Origin: Betaproteobacteria bacterium UBA7395
GTDB lineage: Bacteria > Pseudomonadota > Gammaproteobacteria > Burkholderiales > Rhodocyclaceae
DNA: 11,694 nucleotides
NCBI GenBank assembly: GCA_002470165.1
Contig: DKNF01000058.1
Span: forward strand, 1-11,694
Reading direction: 5' to 3'
A program made the position numbers and the translations under genes. The notes under the pieces are model-generated. The model worked only from the letters and a program-made list of their open reading frames with translations. It was not told the origin of the DNA and did no database searches. This document shows positions 1 to 6,733 of this stretch, piece by piece; position 1 is the stretch's first letter, and the number at the start of each line of letters is the position of its first letter.

Positions 1-1
1 T

Positions 2-934
2 CGCGGCCGGGAAATCGGCAAGGCCCGCGTCCTGCCGCTCGGCGCCCTGACGCTCGGCCTGCAGGGCGAGCGCCTGTCCGAACTGGCCGGGCTGAAGAAG
101 GCCGGCTGTGTCGCCTTCTCGCAGGCCAAGGTGCCGGTGGTCGATACCGAGGCATTGCTGCGCGCGCTCGAATACGCGGCCAGCTTCGCTTTCCCGGTCT
201 TCCTGCATCCGCAGGACCACTGGCTGTCGCGCAACGGCATCGCGCACGACGGCGAGGTCGCGGCCCGTCTCGGTCTGGCCGGCATCCCGGTCGCCGCCGA
301 GACCATCGCCATCGCCACCATCGTGCAACTGGTGCGCGATACCGGTTGCCGCGTGCACCTGACCCGCCTGTCGTCGGCGGCTGGCGTGGCGCTGGCCAAG
401 GCGGCAATGGCCGAGGGGCTGCCGCTCAGCTTCGATGTCGGCGTCCATCACCTGTTGCTGACCGAAAACGACATCGGCTTCTTCAATACCCATGCCCGCT
501 TTCAGCCGCCGCTGCGTACCCAGGCTGACCGGGCTGCCTTGTCGGCCGCTGCGGCCGAAGGATTTGCCGCGATCTGCTCGGACCACACGCCGGTTGGCGC
601 CGACGACAAGCTGGTACCTTTCGGTGAAGCCAAACCCGGCGCCACCGGTCTGGAAGTGCTGCTGCCGTTGACACTGAAATGGGCGGAACAGGCGGGTATT
701 TCGCTGAGCGCGGCGCTGGCCAGGATCACCAGTGCGCCGGCAGCCATCCTTGGCCTGGCCGGCGGCTCGCTGGCCATCGGCGCAGCGGCCGATATCTGCA
801 TCTTCGACCCAGCAGCCGAGTGGCAACTGACGCCCGAGGCGCTCAAGAGTCGCGGCAAGAATTCGCCCTGGCTGGGGTGCCGGATGAGCGGCAAGGTCCG
901 CCGGACATTGGTTGGCGGGCGCATCGTGTATTGA
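2..934 (+). CDS. pyrX: Dihydroorotase-like protein, non-catalytic PyrX (PyrC') type, 5'-truncated
   Basis: The reading frame is open from the left edge, so the N-terminus is outside the window and 310 residues remain. The frame shows the amidohydrolase fold of type I dihydroorotases: an HPQD segment, HHLLLT, an HARFQPPLR segment (PPLR is normal), SDHTP, then DDKLVPFGEAKPGATGLE leading into LLPL, and a C-terminal GSLAIGAAADICIFDP segment. Several active-site positions differ from catalytic enzymes. The usual FTDDG segment holding a metal-ligand Asp reads FSQAK, the HVST motif reads HLTRLSS, and DHAPH reads DHTPV. These changes are typical of PyrX/PyrC' proteins, which in pseudomonads and betaproteobacteria form a structural complex with aspartate transcarbamoylase (PyrB) in pyrimidine synthesis. 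The HxH metal motif cannot be checked, and pyrB is expected just upstream but is off-window. An intrinsic terminator follows 17 bases after the stop. Family assignment is firm; the non-catalytic subtype is likely. Confidence 0.88.
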   Translation, partial: RGREIGKARVLPLGALTLGLQGERLSELAGLKKAGCVAFSQAKVPVVDTEALLRALEYAASFAFPVFLHPQDHWLSRNGIAHDGEVAARLGLAGIPVAAETIAIATIVQLVRDTGCRVHLTRLSSAAGVALAKAAMAEGLPLSFDVGVHHLLLTENDIGFFNTHARFQPPLRTQADRAALSAAAAEGFAAICSDHTPVGADDKLVPFGEAKPGATGLEVLLPLTLKWAEQAGISLSAALARITSAPAAILGLAGGSLAIGAAADICIFDPAAEWQLTPEALKSRGKNSPWLGCRMSGKVRRTLVGGRIVY

Positions 935-951
935 CTCCGGGCCTCCGGAAG

Positions 952-977
952 AAGCGGCCGTCCGGCCGCTTTATTTT
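952..977 (+). terminator. Intrinsic terminator after pyrX
   Basis: A perfect 8-bp stem (AAGCGGCC, 952-959, with GGCCGCTT, 964-971) closes a 4-base GTCC loop and runs into TTTATTTTG. It sits 17 bases after the pyrX stop codon and before the AT-rich promoter region of the next gene, so it should separate the two transcripts. Confidence 0.9.
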
Positions 978-1015
978 GTCGACAAATACATTGTCATATT
1001 CATATAGAATATTTC
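976..1015 (+). promoter_or_regulatory. Putative promoter region of comEA
   Basis: Just after the pyrX terminator the composition becomes strikingly AT-rich for this genome. It contains TTGTCG (976-981), TTGTCA (991-996) and TAGAAT (1005-1010), the last matching the -10 consensus at five of six positions. No pair of boxes has ideal 16-18-base spacing: the TAGAAT box is 8 bases after one TTGTC box and 23 after the other. The region is therefore called as a likely promoter on position and composition rather than exact boxes. Confidence 0.4.
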
Positions 1016-1016
1016 G

Positions 1017-1038
1017 GCGCAGCGGAAGGCCGCTGTGC
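1017..1038 (+). promoter_or_regulatory. 5' UTR stem-loop upstream of comEA
   Basis: GCGCAGCGG (1017-1025) pairs with CCGCTGTGC (1030-1038) over 9 bp including one G-U pair, around an AAGG tetraloop. It lies between the putative promoter and the Shine-Dalgarno sequence, and no T-run follows it, so it is not a normal terminator. It could stabilise the leader or act as an attenuator; no function is established. Confidence 0.45.
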
Positions 1039-1075
1039 AATCTCACCAACCAGGAATATTCAGGAGGAGGCTTCG

Positions 1076-1351
1076 ATGAAACGCATTACCACCCTGTTGT
1101 TCGGCATGCTGGCAGGCATCGGCATGGCGATGGCCGCCGTCAATATCAATACGGCGACCGAGGCGGAACTGGACGCGGTCAAGGGCATCGGCCCGGGCAA
1201 GGCCCGGGCGATTGTCGAACACCGGGACAAGAACGGTCCGTTCAAGTCGGTTGACGATCTGACGAACGTCAAAGGCTTCGGCAAGAAGAGTATCGACAAA
1301 CTGCGTCCGGAATTGACGACCGGCGCGGCAAGCAGTCCGGCCAAGAAATAG
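1076..1351 (+). CDS. comEA: ComEA-family helix-hairpin-helix DNA-binding protein, secreted
   Basis: This 91-residue protein has a cleavable signal peptide (positively charged MKR, hydrophobic core 5-18, likely cut after AMA at residue 20). The short mature domain begins VNINTATEAELDAVKGIG and carries the two consecutive helix-hairpin-helix motifs of the ComEA C-terminal domain (KGIGPGKA about 36-43 and KGFGKKSI about 66-73). A Lys/Ser/Ala-rich tail follows. ComEA proteins bind double-stranded DNA in the periplasm and ratchet it inward during natural transformation. The Gram-negative form has only signal peptide plus HhH domain, which fits this length. An unusually strong ribosome binding site (AGGAGGAGG, 1062-1070) precedes the ATG by 5 bases. 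The gene is monocistronic by layout. Many beta- and gammaproteobacteria carry several short ComEA-like proteins, so a role in competence is likely but not proven. Confidence 0.88.
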   Translation: MKRITTLLFGMLAGIGMAMAAVNINTATEAELDAVKGIGPGKARAIVEHRDKNGPFKSVDDLTNVKGFGKKSIDKLRPELTTGAASSPAKK

Positions 1352-1375
1352 CCGGCCGGCGGTACCGGGGTCCGT

Positions 1376-1666
1376 TCAGCCGGCGAAAGCGGCGATGCGG
1401 GCCTCGGTGCTGCCGAGGATTTCCACGACCTTGTGGCGTGAAGTCTGACCGCTCTTGAGCGTGACCGCAGATCGGGGCAGGTCAAGTTGCTCGGCCACGA
1501 AACGGAGCAGCGCATCATTGGCCTTGCCGTCGACCGGTGGCGCCGCCAGGCGGATTTTCAGTGCCTCGCCGTGCAGGCCGGCGACTTCGGTTTTTTTGGC
1601 ACCCGGCTGGATGTGCAGCGTCAGCGTCGCGCTGCCATCCTTGCCGAAGCGGTACCAGACGGACAT
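1376..1666 (-). CDS. yggU: DUF167 / YggU-family protein
   Basis: This is a 96-residue small basic protein of the DUF167 (YggU/UPF0235) family. The signature is clear: LHIQPGAKKTEVAG (about 17-30), then LKIRLAAPPVDGKANDALLRFVAEQL (about 37-61), and SAVTLKSGQTSRHKVVEI (about 67-83). Its biochemical function is unknown; structures of relatives show a small alpha/beta fold. The ATG shares one base with the TGA of yggT (TGATG), which indicates translational coupling and fixes the start. It is the last gene of the yggS-proC-yggT-yggU operon and converges on comEA with 24 bases between stops. No strong terminator was seen in the gap. The call is confident as to family, with no function assigned. Confidence 0.93.
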   Translation of the reverse strand: MSVWYRFGKDGSATLTLHIQPGAKKTEVAGLHGEALKIRLAAPPVDGKANDALLRFVAEQLDLPRSAVTLKSGQTSRHKVVEILGSTEARIAAFAG

Positions 1667-2199
1667 CAGACGATCATCAGCACGACCTGCAGCAGCAGGA
1701 TGACGACCAGTGGCGACAGGTCGACGCCGGCGATCAGCGGTACGAAACGGCGGATCGGGTCGAGGATCGGTCGCGCCAGTTGATTGACGGTCGGCGCGAT
1801 CGGCGAATAGGGGTTGATCCAGGACAACACCGCCTGCAGGATGACGACGCCGATGGTGATGTAGATGGCCAGGCGGATCAGGCCGCGGATGGCCAGCATC
1901 AGGATCATCAGGACGGTGCCGAAGGCATCGGCGCTGAGTTCGACCGGCGTCACCGACAGCAGCAGGCCGGCGTACATCAGTTGCAGCCACAGCGCGGCCA
2001 CCAGGCTGGCCCAGTCCACGCCGGCGACGCCGGGAACGATGCGGCGCAAGGGCTTGACTGCCCAGTTGGTGAGCTTGACGACGAAATCACCCAGTTGTCC
2101 GGCGAACGATACCCGCGCCATCTGCATGATGAAGCGCAGCAGCAACAGGGTGCAGAAAAAACTGACGACCGCGTTGATCAGGAAAAAGAAAGCCTGCAT
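1666..2199 (-). CDS. yggT: YggT-family integral membrane protein
   Basis: A 177-residue hydrophobic protein with two tandem YggT repeats. The first runs from the N-terminal membrane helix (about 3-25) through PLRRIVPGVAGVDWASL (50-66) into a second helix. The second repeat has helices at about 96-124, INPYSPIAPTVNQL (128-141), PILDPIRRFVPLIAGVDLSP (144-163) and a final membrane helix. The protein is expected in the inner membrane. Proposed roles in osmotic tolerance or cell-division/plastid-like complexes come from relatives and are not settled. The start is taken as the ATG at 2199, because it overlaps the proC TGA by one base and is preceded by GGAGGAG at 7-base spacing. A GTG one codon upstream (2202) is also possible and would add one residue. 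Confidence 0.94.
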   Translation of the reverse strand: MQAFFFLINAVVSFFCTLLLLRFIMQMARVSFAGQLGDFVVKLTNWAVKPLRRIVPGVAGVDWASLVAALWLQLMYAGLLLSVTPVELSADAFGTVLMILMLAIRGLIRLAIYITIGVVILQAVLSWINPYSPIAPTVNQLARPILDPIRRFVPLIAGVDLSPLVVILLLQVVLMIV

Positions 2200-3014
2200 C
2201 ACGCATCTCCTCCGAGCAGTTTGCCGAGTTCGCGGCCACGTGTTTCAGCGGCCAGGCAACCGGCGACGATGCCATCCTTGACGCCGCGTTCGAGCATCAC
2301 CTTGAGTGCTGCCTCGGTGGTGCCGCCCTTGGAGGTGACGCGCTCGCGCAACAGCGAAGCCGGTTCGTCGGAGGCAGCGGCCAGTGCGGCGGCACCCTGA
2401 ACGGTTTCGATGGCCAGCTGGCGACCCTGGGCCGGCGTGAAGCCGAGTTCGGCGGCGGCCTGCTGCAGGGCTTCGATGAATAGGAAGACATAGGCCGGGC
2501 CGCTGCCGGAAATGGCGGTAACGGCATCCATCTGCGCTTCATCGTCGATCCAGACGGTGCTGCCGACGGCGCGCAGGACGCGTTCGGCCAGTGCCTTGCC
2601 GGCGGCGTCGACGTCGGGTAGCGCGCACAGGCCGGTGATGCCGGCACCGATCAGGGCCGGCGTATTCGGCATGCTGCGCACGATCTGCCGGTGGCCGCCG
2701 AGCCAGCGCGACAGCGCGCTCATGTCGAGGCCGGCGGCGATGCTGACGACGATGGCCTGGCCGAGACGACCGACCAATGGCGCCACCGCTTCGCGCATCT
2801 GCTGCGGCTTGACGGCGAGGACGAGGACGTCGGGCGCGTCGGGGGCATCGCCGGCCGCGGCGTGGCAATGGACGCCGTAGCTGGCGCTCAGCCGTGCCCG
2901 GGCGTCGGCACCCGGATCAATGACGTGGATGTCGGTTGCGGCAAAGCCCTGCTTCACCATGCCGCCAATCAGTGCGTTGGCCATGTTGCCGCCGCCCAGG
3001 AAGAGAATCTTCAT
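2199..3014 (-). CDS. proC: Pyrroline-5-carboxylate reductase
   Basis: A 271-residue protein of normal ProC length. It catalyses the last step of proline synthesis, the NAD(P)H-dependent reduction of 1-pyrroline-5-carboxylate, in the cytoplasm. The N-terminal Rossmann dinucleotide site is LGGGNMANALIGG (6-18), followed by VKPQ (68-71), RSMPNTPALIGAG (113-125), the substrate-site ISGSGPAYVF (168-177) and the family signature SKGGTTEAAL (228-237). The ATG overlaps the yggS TGA by four bases (ATGA), so the two are translationally coupled, and the TGA overlaps yggT. The pairing of yggS with proC is very widely conserved and likely reflects PLP/amino-acid metabolism. No anomalies were seen. Confidence 0.97.
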   Translation of the reverse strand: MKILFLGGGNMANALIGGMVKQGFAATDIHVIDPGADARARLSASYGVHCHAAAGDAPDAPDVLVLAVKPQQMREAVAPLVGRLGQAIVVSIAAGLDMSALSRWLGGHRQIVRSMPNTPALIGAGITGLCALPDVDAAGKALAERVLRAVGSTVWIDDEAQMDAVTAISGSGPAYVFLFIEALQQAAAELGFTPAQGRQLAIETVQGAAALAAASDEPASLLRERVTSKGGTTEAALKVMLERGVKDGIVAGCLAAETRGRELGKLLGGDA

Positions 3015-3703
3015 GCGTAGTTTCTTTCACCAAAAATGGCCGTGCCGATGCGCACCAGGGTGGCGCCTTCGGCAATGGCTGCTTCAAGATCGTGGGACAT
3101 GCCCATGGACAGCGTATCCAGCGCCAGGCCGGTGCGCTGCAGTTGTTCGAAAATCCCGCGCAATTGCCGGAACGGCAGGCGTTGCGCGGCAATGTCGTCG
3201 GTCGGTTCGGGAATCGCCATCAGGCCGCGCAGGCGCAAGCCGGGCAGCCGGGCCACCGCCTGGCACAGGGCAGCCGCTTCGGCGGGCGCGCAACCGCTCT
3301 TGCTGGCTTCGCCCGAGACGTTGACCTGGACGCACACATTGAGTGGCGGCATCGTCGATGGCCGCTGCGTCGACAGGCGTTCGGCAATCTTCAGCCGGTC
3401 CACCGAATGCACCCAGTCGAAATGTTCGGCGACCAGGCGCGTCTTGTTGCTCTGCAAGGGGCCGATGAAATGCCAGGTGAGTGAGTTGCCGGCGGCGCTC
3501 GCCAAAAGCTTGTCCACGCCCTCCTGGACGTAGTTTTCGCCAAAGTCGGTTTGTCCGGCGGCGGCAGCGGCCAGCACGTCGGCCAGCGGCTTGGTCTTGC
3601 TGACGGCGAGCAGGCTGATGCTGTCCGCCGGCCGCCCGGCCGCCCGCGCCGCTTGTGCGATGCGGTTTCGTACGGCTTGCAGGTTGTCGGCGATTGCGCT
3701 CAT
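3011..3703 (-). CDS. yggS: YggS-family pyridoxal phosphate homeostasis protein
   Basis: A 230-residue single-domain, fold-type III (alanine-racemase-like TIM barrel) PLP-binding protein. The PLP lysine is K36 in LLAVSKTKP (31-39), matching the numbering in E. coli YggS. Other family blocks are FGENYVQE (54-61), WHFIGPLQSNK (77-87), VNVSGEASKSG (128-138), LSMGMSHDLEAAI (198-210) and the phosphate-cradling RIGTAIFGER (218-227). These proteins have no known catalytic activity. They buffer or deliver PLP, and mutants show disturbed amino-acid and vitamin B6 pools. The ATG at 3703 was chosen because the protein then begins MSAIADNL like its homologues; the open frame extends farther upstream but into the pilT promoter. 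It is the first gene of the four-gene minus-strand operon and diverges from pilT. Confidence 0.96.
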   Translation of the reverse strand: MSAIADNLQAVRNRIAQAARAAGRPADSISLLAVSKTKPLADVLAAAAAGQTDFGENYVQEGVDKLLASAAGNSLTWHFIGPLQSNKTRLVAEHFDWVHSVDRLKIAERLSTQRPSTMPPLNVCVQVNVSGEASKSGCAPAEAAALCQAVARLPGLRLRGLMAIPEPTDDIAAQRLPFRQLRGIFEQLQRTGLALDTLSMGMSHDLEAAIAEGATLVRIGTAIFGERNYA

Positions 3704-3758
3704 AATCCATTGGCAATTTCGATCGATCAAGTATACACGGGCTCCAAGGACCAATCGC
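3704..3758. promoter_or_regulatory. Divergent promoter region yggS / pilT
   Basis: The 55-base gap must hold both promoters. On the plus strand TTGGCA (3710-3715) and TATACA (3732-3737) are 16 bases apart and form a plausible sigma70 promoter for pilT, with AAGGA (3746-3750) as ribosome binding site 8 bases before the ATG. On the minus strand TATACT (3735-3730) is a good -10 for yggS, but its -35 would fall inside the pilT ribosome-binding region and is weak. Both -10 boxes share the palindrome GTATAC, so polymerase could not occupy both at once. Confidence 0.55.
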
Positions 3759-4802
3759 ATGGACATCACCGAACTGCTGGCCTTCAGCGTCAAGAACAAG
3801 GCATCCGACCTTCACCTGTCGTCCGGCCTGCCGCCGATGATTCGCGTCCATGGCGACGTGCGCCGCATCAACCTGCCGCCGATGGAGCACAAGGACGTGC
3901 ACGGCATGGTGTACGACATCATGAACGACAGCCAGCGCAAGATTTTCGAGGAAACGCTGGAATGCGACTTCTCCTTCGAGATTCCCAACCTGGCCCGCTT
4001 CCGGGTTAACGCCTTCAACCAGCAGCGCGGTGCCGCCGCCGTCTTCCGGACGATTCCGACCAAGGTGCTGACGCTGGAAGAGCTGAACTGCCCGAAGATA
4101 TTCAAGGACATTTCCGAGTATCCGCGCGGCATCGTGCTGGTCACCGGCCCGACCGGCTCCGGCAAGTCGACGACGCTGGCGGCGATGGTCAACCACGTCA
4201 ATGAAAACGACTACGCACACATCCTGACCATCGAGGACCCGATCGAATTCGTCCATGAGTCGAAGAAGTGCCTGATCAACCAGCGCGAAGTCGGTCCGCA
4301 GACCCTGTCCTTCTCGAACGCCCTACGTTCGGCACTGCGTGAAGACCCGGATGTGATCCTGGTCGGCGAATTGCGTGACCTGGAAACCATCCGTCTGGCG
4401 CTGACTGCGGCCGAGACCGGCCACCTCGTGTTCGGCACCTTGCATACCTCGTCGGCCGCCAAGACCATCGACCGGGTGGTCGACGTCTTCCCGGCCGACG
4501 AAAAGGAAATGGTCCGCGCCATGCTGTCCGAATCGCTGCGCGCCGTCATCTCGCAGACCCTGCTCAAGACCAAGGATGGTCAGGGCCGCGTCGCTGCCCA
4601 CGAGATCATGATCGGCACGCCGGCGATCCGCAACCTGATCCGCGAGAACAAGGTCGCGCAGATGTACTCGGCGATCCAGACCGGTCAGGCCCAGGGCATG
4701 CAGACGCTCGACCAGTGTCTGATCGACCTGGTCCGCCGCAACGTCGTGGCCAGCGGCGAAGCGCGCCTGCGCGCCGCCAACAAGGACGCCTTCCCGGCCT
4801 GA
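3759..4802 (+). CDS. pilT: Type IV pilus retraction ATPase PilT
   Basis: A 347-residue hexameric secretion-type ATPase of normal PilT length. It depolymerises type IV pili at the cytoplasmic face of the inner membrane, driving twitching motility and DNA uptake. The N-terminal PAS-like domain (about 1-100) includes KASDLHLSSGLPP (14-26). The Walker A motif is GPTGSGKST (130-138) with K136, the Asp box is around TIEDPIEF (157-164), and Walker B is DVILVGELRD (198-207) with catalytic Glu204. The His box is GHLVFGTLHT (221-230), and the PilT-specific AIRNLIRE motif, needed for retraction, is present at 289-296. This motif and the TLDQCLIDL segment (316-324) distinguish it from PilB and PilU. The ATG at 3759 fits the family N-terminus and has an AAGGA ribosome binding site. 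It is followed 27 bases later by pilU, presumably in one transcript. Confidence 0.97.
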   Translation: MDITELLAFSVKNKASDLHLSSGLPPMIRVHGDVRRINLPPMEHKDVHGMVYDIMNDSQRKIFEETLECDFSFEIPNLARFRVNAFNQQRGAAAVFRTIPTKVLTLEELNCPKIFKDISEYPRGIVLVTGPTGSGKSTTLAAMVNHVNENDYAHILTIEDPIEFVHESKKCLINQREVGPQTLSFSNALRSALREDPDVILVGELRDLETIRLALTAAETGHLVFGTLHTSSAAKTIDRVVDVFPADEKEMVRAMLSESLRAVISQTLLKTKDGQGRVAAHEIMIGTPAIRNLIRENKVAQMYSAIQTGQAQGMQTLDQCLIDLVRRNVVASGEARLRAANKDAFPA

Positions 4803-4829
4803 TGCCGGCCAGTTGATTCGGGGGAATAA

Positions 4830-5966
4830 ATGGAACGCGATCAGGCAATGAAATTCATGCACGATCTTCTGCGCCTGATGGCGCAGAAGCGTGGTTCGGA
4901 CTTGTTCATCACCTCCGGCTTTCCGCCGGCCATCAAGATTGACGGCAAGATCACGCCGGTCTCCAACCAGGTGCTGACGTCGCAGCACACGGCCGAACTT
5001 GCCCGTTCGATCATGAACGACCGTCAGGCCGCCGAATTCGAGTCGACGCGCGAATGCAACTTCGCCATCTCGCCGACCGGCATCGGCCGCTTCCGGGTCA
5101 ATGCGCTGGTTCAGCAGGGGCGCGTCGCCGTTGTCTGCCGGACCATCAACATGACCATCCCTACCCTTGACGACCTCGGCTTGCCGCAAGTGGTCAAGGA
5201 TCTGGCGATGACCAAGCGCGGCCTGATCATCTTCGTCGGCGGCACCGGTACCGGCAAGACGACCTCGCTGGCGGCGCTGGTCGATTACCGCAACGAGAAC
5301 AGCTACGGCCACATCATCACGATCGAGGACCCGATCGAATACGTGCATGAGCACAAGAACTGCATCGTCACCCAGCGCGAAGTCGGCGTGGATACCGACG
5401 ACTGGGGGCCGGCGCTGAAGAACACCCTGCGCCAGGCGCCGGACGTCATCCTGATGGGCGAAATCCGCGACCGCGACACCATGGACTACGCCATCGCCTT
5501 CGCCGAGACCGGCCACCTGGCGCTGGCGACGCTGCACGCCAACAGCACCAACCAGGCGATCGACCGGATCATCAACTTCTTCCCCGAAGAGCGCCGTCAG
5601 CAACTGCTGATGGACCTGTCGCTGAATGTGCGGGCGATGGTCTCGCAGCGCCTGCTGCCGAAGAAGGACGGCAAAGGCCGGGTCGCCGCGGTCGAGGTGA
5701 TGCTCAACTCGCCGCTGATTTCCGACCTGATCTTCCGCGGCGAGGTCCAGGAGATCAAGGAAATCATGAAGAAGTCGCGCGAACTCGGCATGCAGACCTT
5801 TGACCAGGCCTTGTTCGATCTCTACGACAACGGCAAGATCAGCTACGAGGACGCCCTGCGCAACGCCGACTCGCTGAATGACCTGCGCCTGCAGATCAAG
5901 CTGCACGGCAAGGAATCCAAGGACCGCGACCTGACCCAGGGCATCGGGCATCTCGATATCGTTTGA
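4830..5966 (+). CDS. pilU: PilT-dependent type IV pilus retraction ATPase PilU
   Basis: A 378-residue PilT paralogue that acts with PilT to raise retraction force. Its length and C-terminal extension past the ATPase domain (about 345-378, charged, ending GHLDIV) are typical of PilU. Walker A is GGTGTGKTT (137-145, K143), the Asp-box segment TIEDPIEYVHEHKN is at 164-177, and Walker B is DVILMGEIRD (205-214) with Glu211. The His box is GHLALATLHA (228-237). The region equivalent to AIRNLIRE reads LISDLIFRGE (296-305), as in PilU. The ATG at 4830 follows GGGGGA with a 4-base spacer; an internal ATG at 4848 (MKFMHDLL) is an alternative start. It sits downstream of pilT without a promoter in the 27-base gap, and the next gene starts 18 bases after its stop. 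Confidence 0.95.
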   Translation: MERDQAMKFMHDLLRLMAQKRGSDLFITSGFPPAIKIDGKITPVSNQVLTSQHTAELARSIMNDRQAAEFESTRECNFAISPTGIGRFRVNALVQQGRVAVVCRTINMTIPTLDDLGLPQVVKDLAMTKRGLIIFVGGTGTGKTTSLAALVDYRNENSYGHIITIEDPIEYVHEHKNCIVTQREVGVDTDDWGPALKNTLRQAPDVILMGEIRDRDTMDYAIAFAETGHLALATLHANSTNQAIDRIINFFPEERRQQLLMDLSLNVRAMVSQRLLPKKDGKGRVAAVEVMLNSPLISDLIFRGEVQEIKEIMKKSRELGMQTFDQALFDLYDNGKISYEDALRNADSLNDLRLQIKLHGKESKDRDLTQGIGHLDIV

Positions 5967-5983
5967 ACATCCGGAGATTCATC

Positions 5984-6673
5984 ATGCCTGCCATCGTCCG
6001 TCGTCTTGCGTTTGCGTTCGGTTTTTTCCTGTCCACGGGGCTGGTGCATGCAGCCGGCCTAGACGGCATCTCCAATGCCGATGCCGGTGCCGGGGTGCGT
6101 CAGGCGCTGGCCAAGGGGGCCGAGTATGCGGTCGGCTCGCTGGGCCAGAAAAATGGTTTTCTGGGCAACAGCAAGGTCAAGATTCCGCTGCCGGGCTATC
6201 TGGAAAAAGCCGAGTCCGGGCTGCGCATGTTCGGCATGGGCAAGCAGGCCGATCAACTGGTCGAGACCATGAACCATGCGGCGGAAAATGCCGTGGCTCA
6301 GGCCCTGCCCATCCTCTCCGATTCCATCAAGCGGATGACCCTGCAGGATGCCAAGGTCATCCTGACCGGCGGTGACGACAGCGTGACCGAATATTTCCGC
6401 CGCTCGTCGAGCGAGCAACTGGCGGTCAAGTTCCTGCCCATCGTCAAGTCGGCGACCAGCAAGCTGCAGCTGGCCGACCAGTACAACAAGTTCGCCGGCA
6501 AGGCGGCGAGTTTCGGCCTGGTCGACAAGAAGGACGCCGATATCGACAACTACGTCACGCAGAAGGCCATGGACGGTCTGTTCCTGATGATCGCCGAAGA
6601 GGAACGCAAACTGCGCGCCAACCCGGTGGCTGCGGGCAGCGCGATCCTGAAGAAGGTGTTCGGCGCGCTCTAA
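5984..6673 (+). CDS. DUF4197 family secreted protein
   Basis: This 229-residue protein has a signal peptide (RR at 6-7, hydrophobic core about 8-20, likely cut after VHA at 23) and no lipobox cysteine, so it is probably periplasmic. The mature part matches DUF4197 by recognisable blocks: ALAKGAEYAVGSLGQKNGFLG, KIPLPGYLEKAE, GKQADQLVETMNHAAENAV, MTLQDAKVILTGGDDSVTEYFRR and DYVTQKAMDGLFLMIAEEE. Its function is unknown. It is helix-rich and ends with an Ala/Lys tail. The ATG at 5984 has GGAGA 6 bases upstream. An in-frame TTG at 5963 overlapping the pilU stop is possible but lacks this ribosome binding site. Only 17 bases separate it from pilU, so co-transcription with the pilus ATPases is likely, which raises but does not prove a pilus-related role. 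Confidence 0.9.
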   Translation: MPAIVRRLAFAFGFFLSTGLVHAAGLDGISNADAGAGVRQALAKGAEYAVGSLGQKNGFLGNSKVKIPLPGYLEKAESGLRMFGMGKQADQLVETMNHAAENAVAQALPILSDSIKRMTLQDAKVILTGGDDSVTEYFRRSSSEQLAVKFLPIVKSATSKLQLADQYNKFAGKAASFGLVDKKDADIDNYVTQKAMDGLFLMIAEEERKLRANPVAAGSAILKKVFGAL

Positions 6674-6712
6674 GTCGCTGTCGCGATTCAAGTTTTCGGC
6701 CGGGATGCCGTA

Positions 6713-6733
6713 GATCGGGTCAGGAGCCCGATC
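6713..6733 (+). promoter_or_regulatory. Hairpin presenting the Shine-Dalgarno sequence of the 105-residue gene
   Basis: GATCGGG (6713-6719) pairs perfectly with CCCGATC (6727-6733). The 7-base loop TCAGGAG contains the ribosome binding site AGGAG (6722-6726), and the 3' arm of the stem is exactly the spacer, ending on the base before the ATG. If folded in the mRNA it would hold the site exposed in the loop but place a stem against the start codon, so it could modulate translation. The base pairing is seen directly; the regulatory role is inferred. Confidence 0.5.

Noticed and set aside
1337..1359. Inverted repeat CCGGCC/GGCCGG around the comEA stop codon as a bidirectional terminator
   Set aside because: The loop is 11 bases long and there is no T-run on either strand, so it is not a convincing intrinsic terminator.
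3704..3799. N-terminal extension of yggS to 3799
   Set aside because: The added residues cross the pilT start and promoter region and are absent from YggS proteins; the ATG at 3703 gives the normal length and places the PLP lysine at 36.
4323..5951. A long open frame (542 codons) antisense to pilT and pilU
   Set aside because: It is the mirror of GC-rich codon usage in two certain genes; its translation is low-complexity (Asp/Val/His/Gln-rich) and matches no family. The same applies to the frame antisense to rep at 7130-8647 and the antisense frame at 6059-6691.
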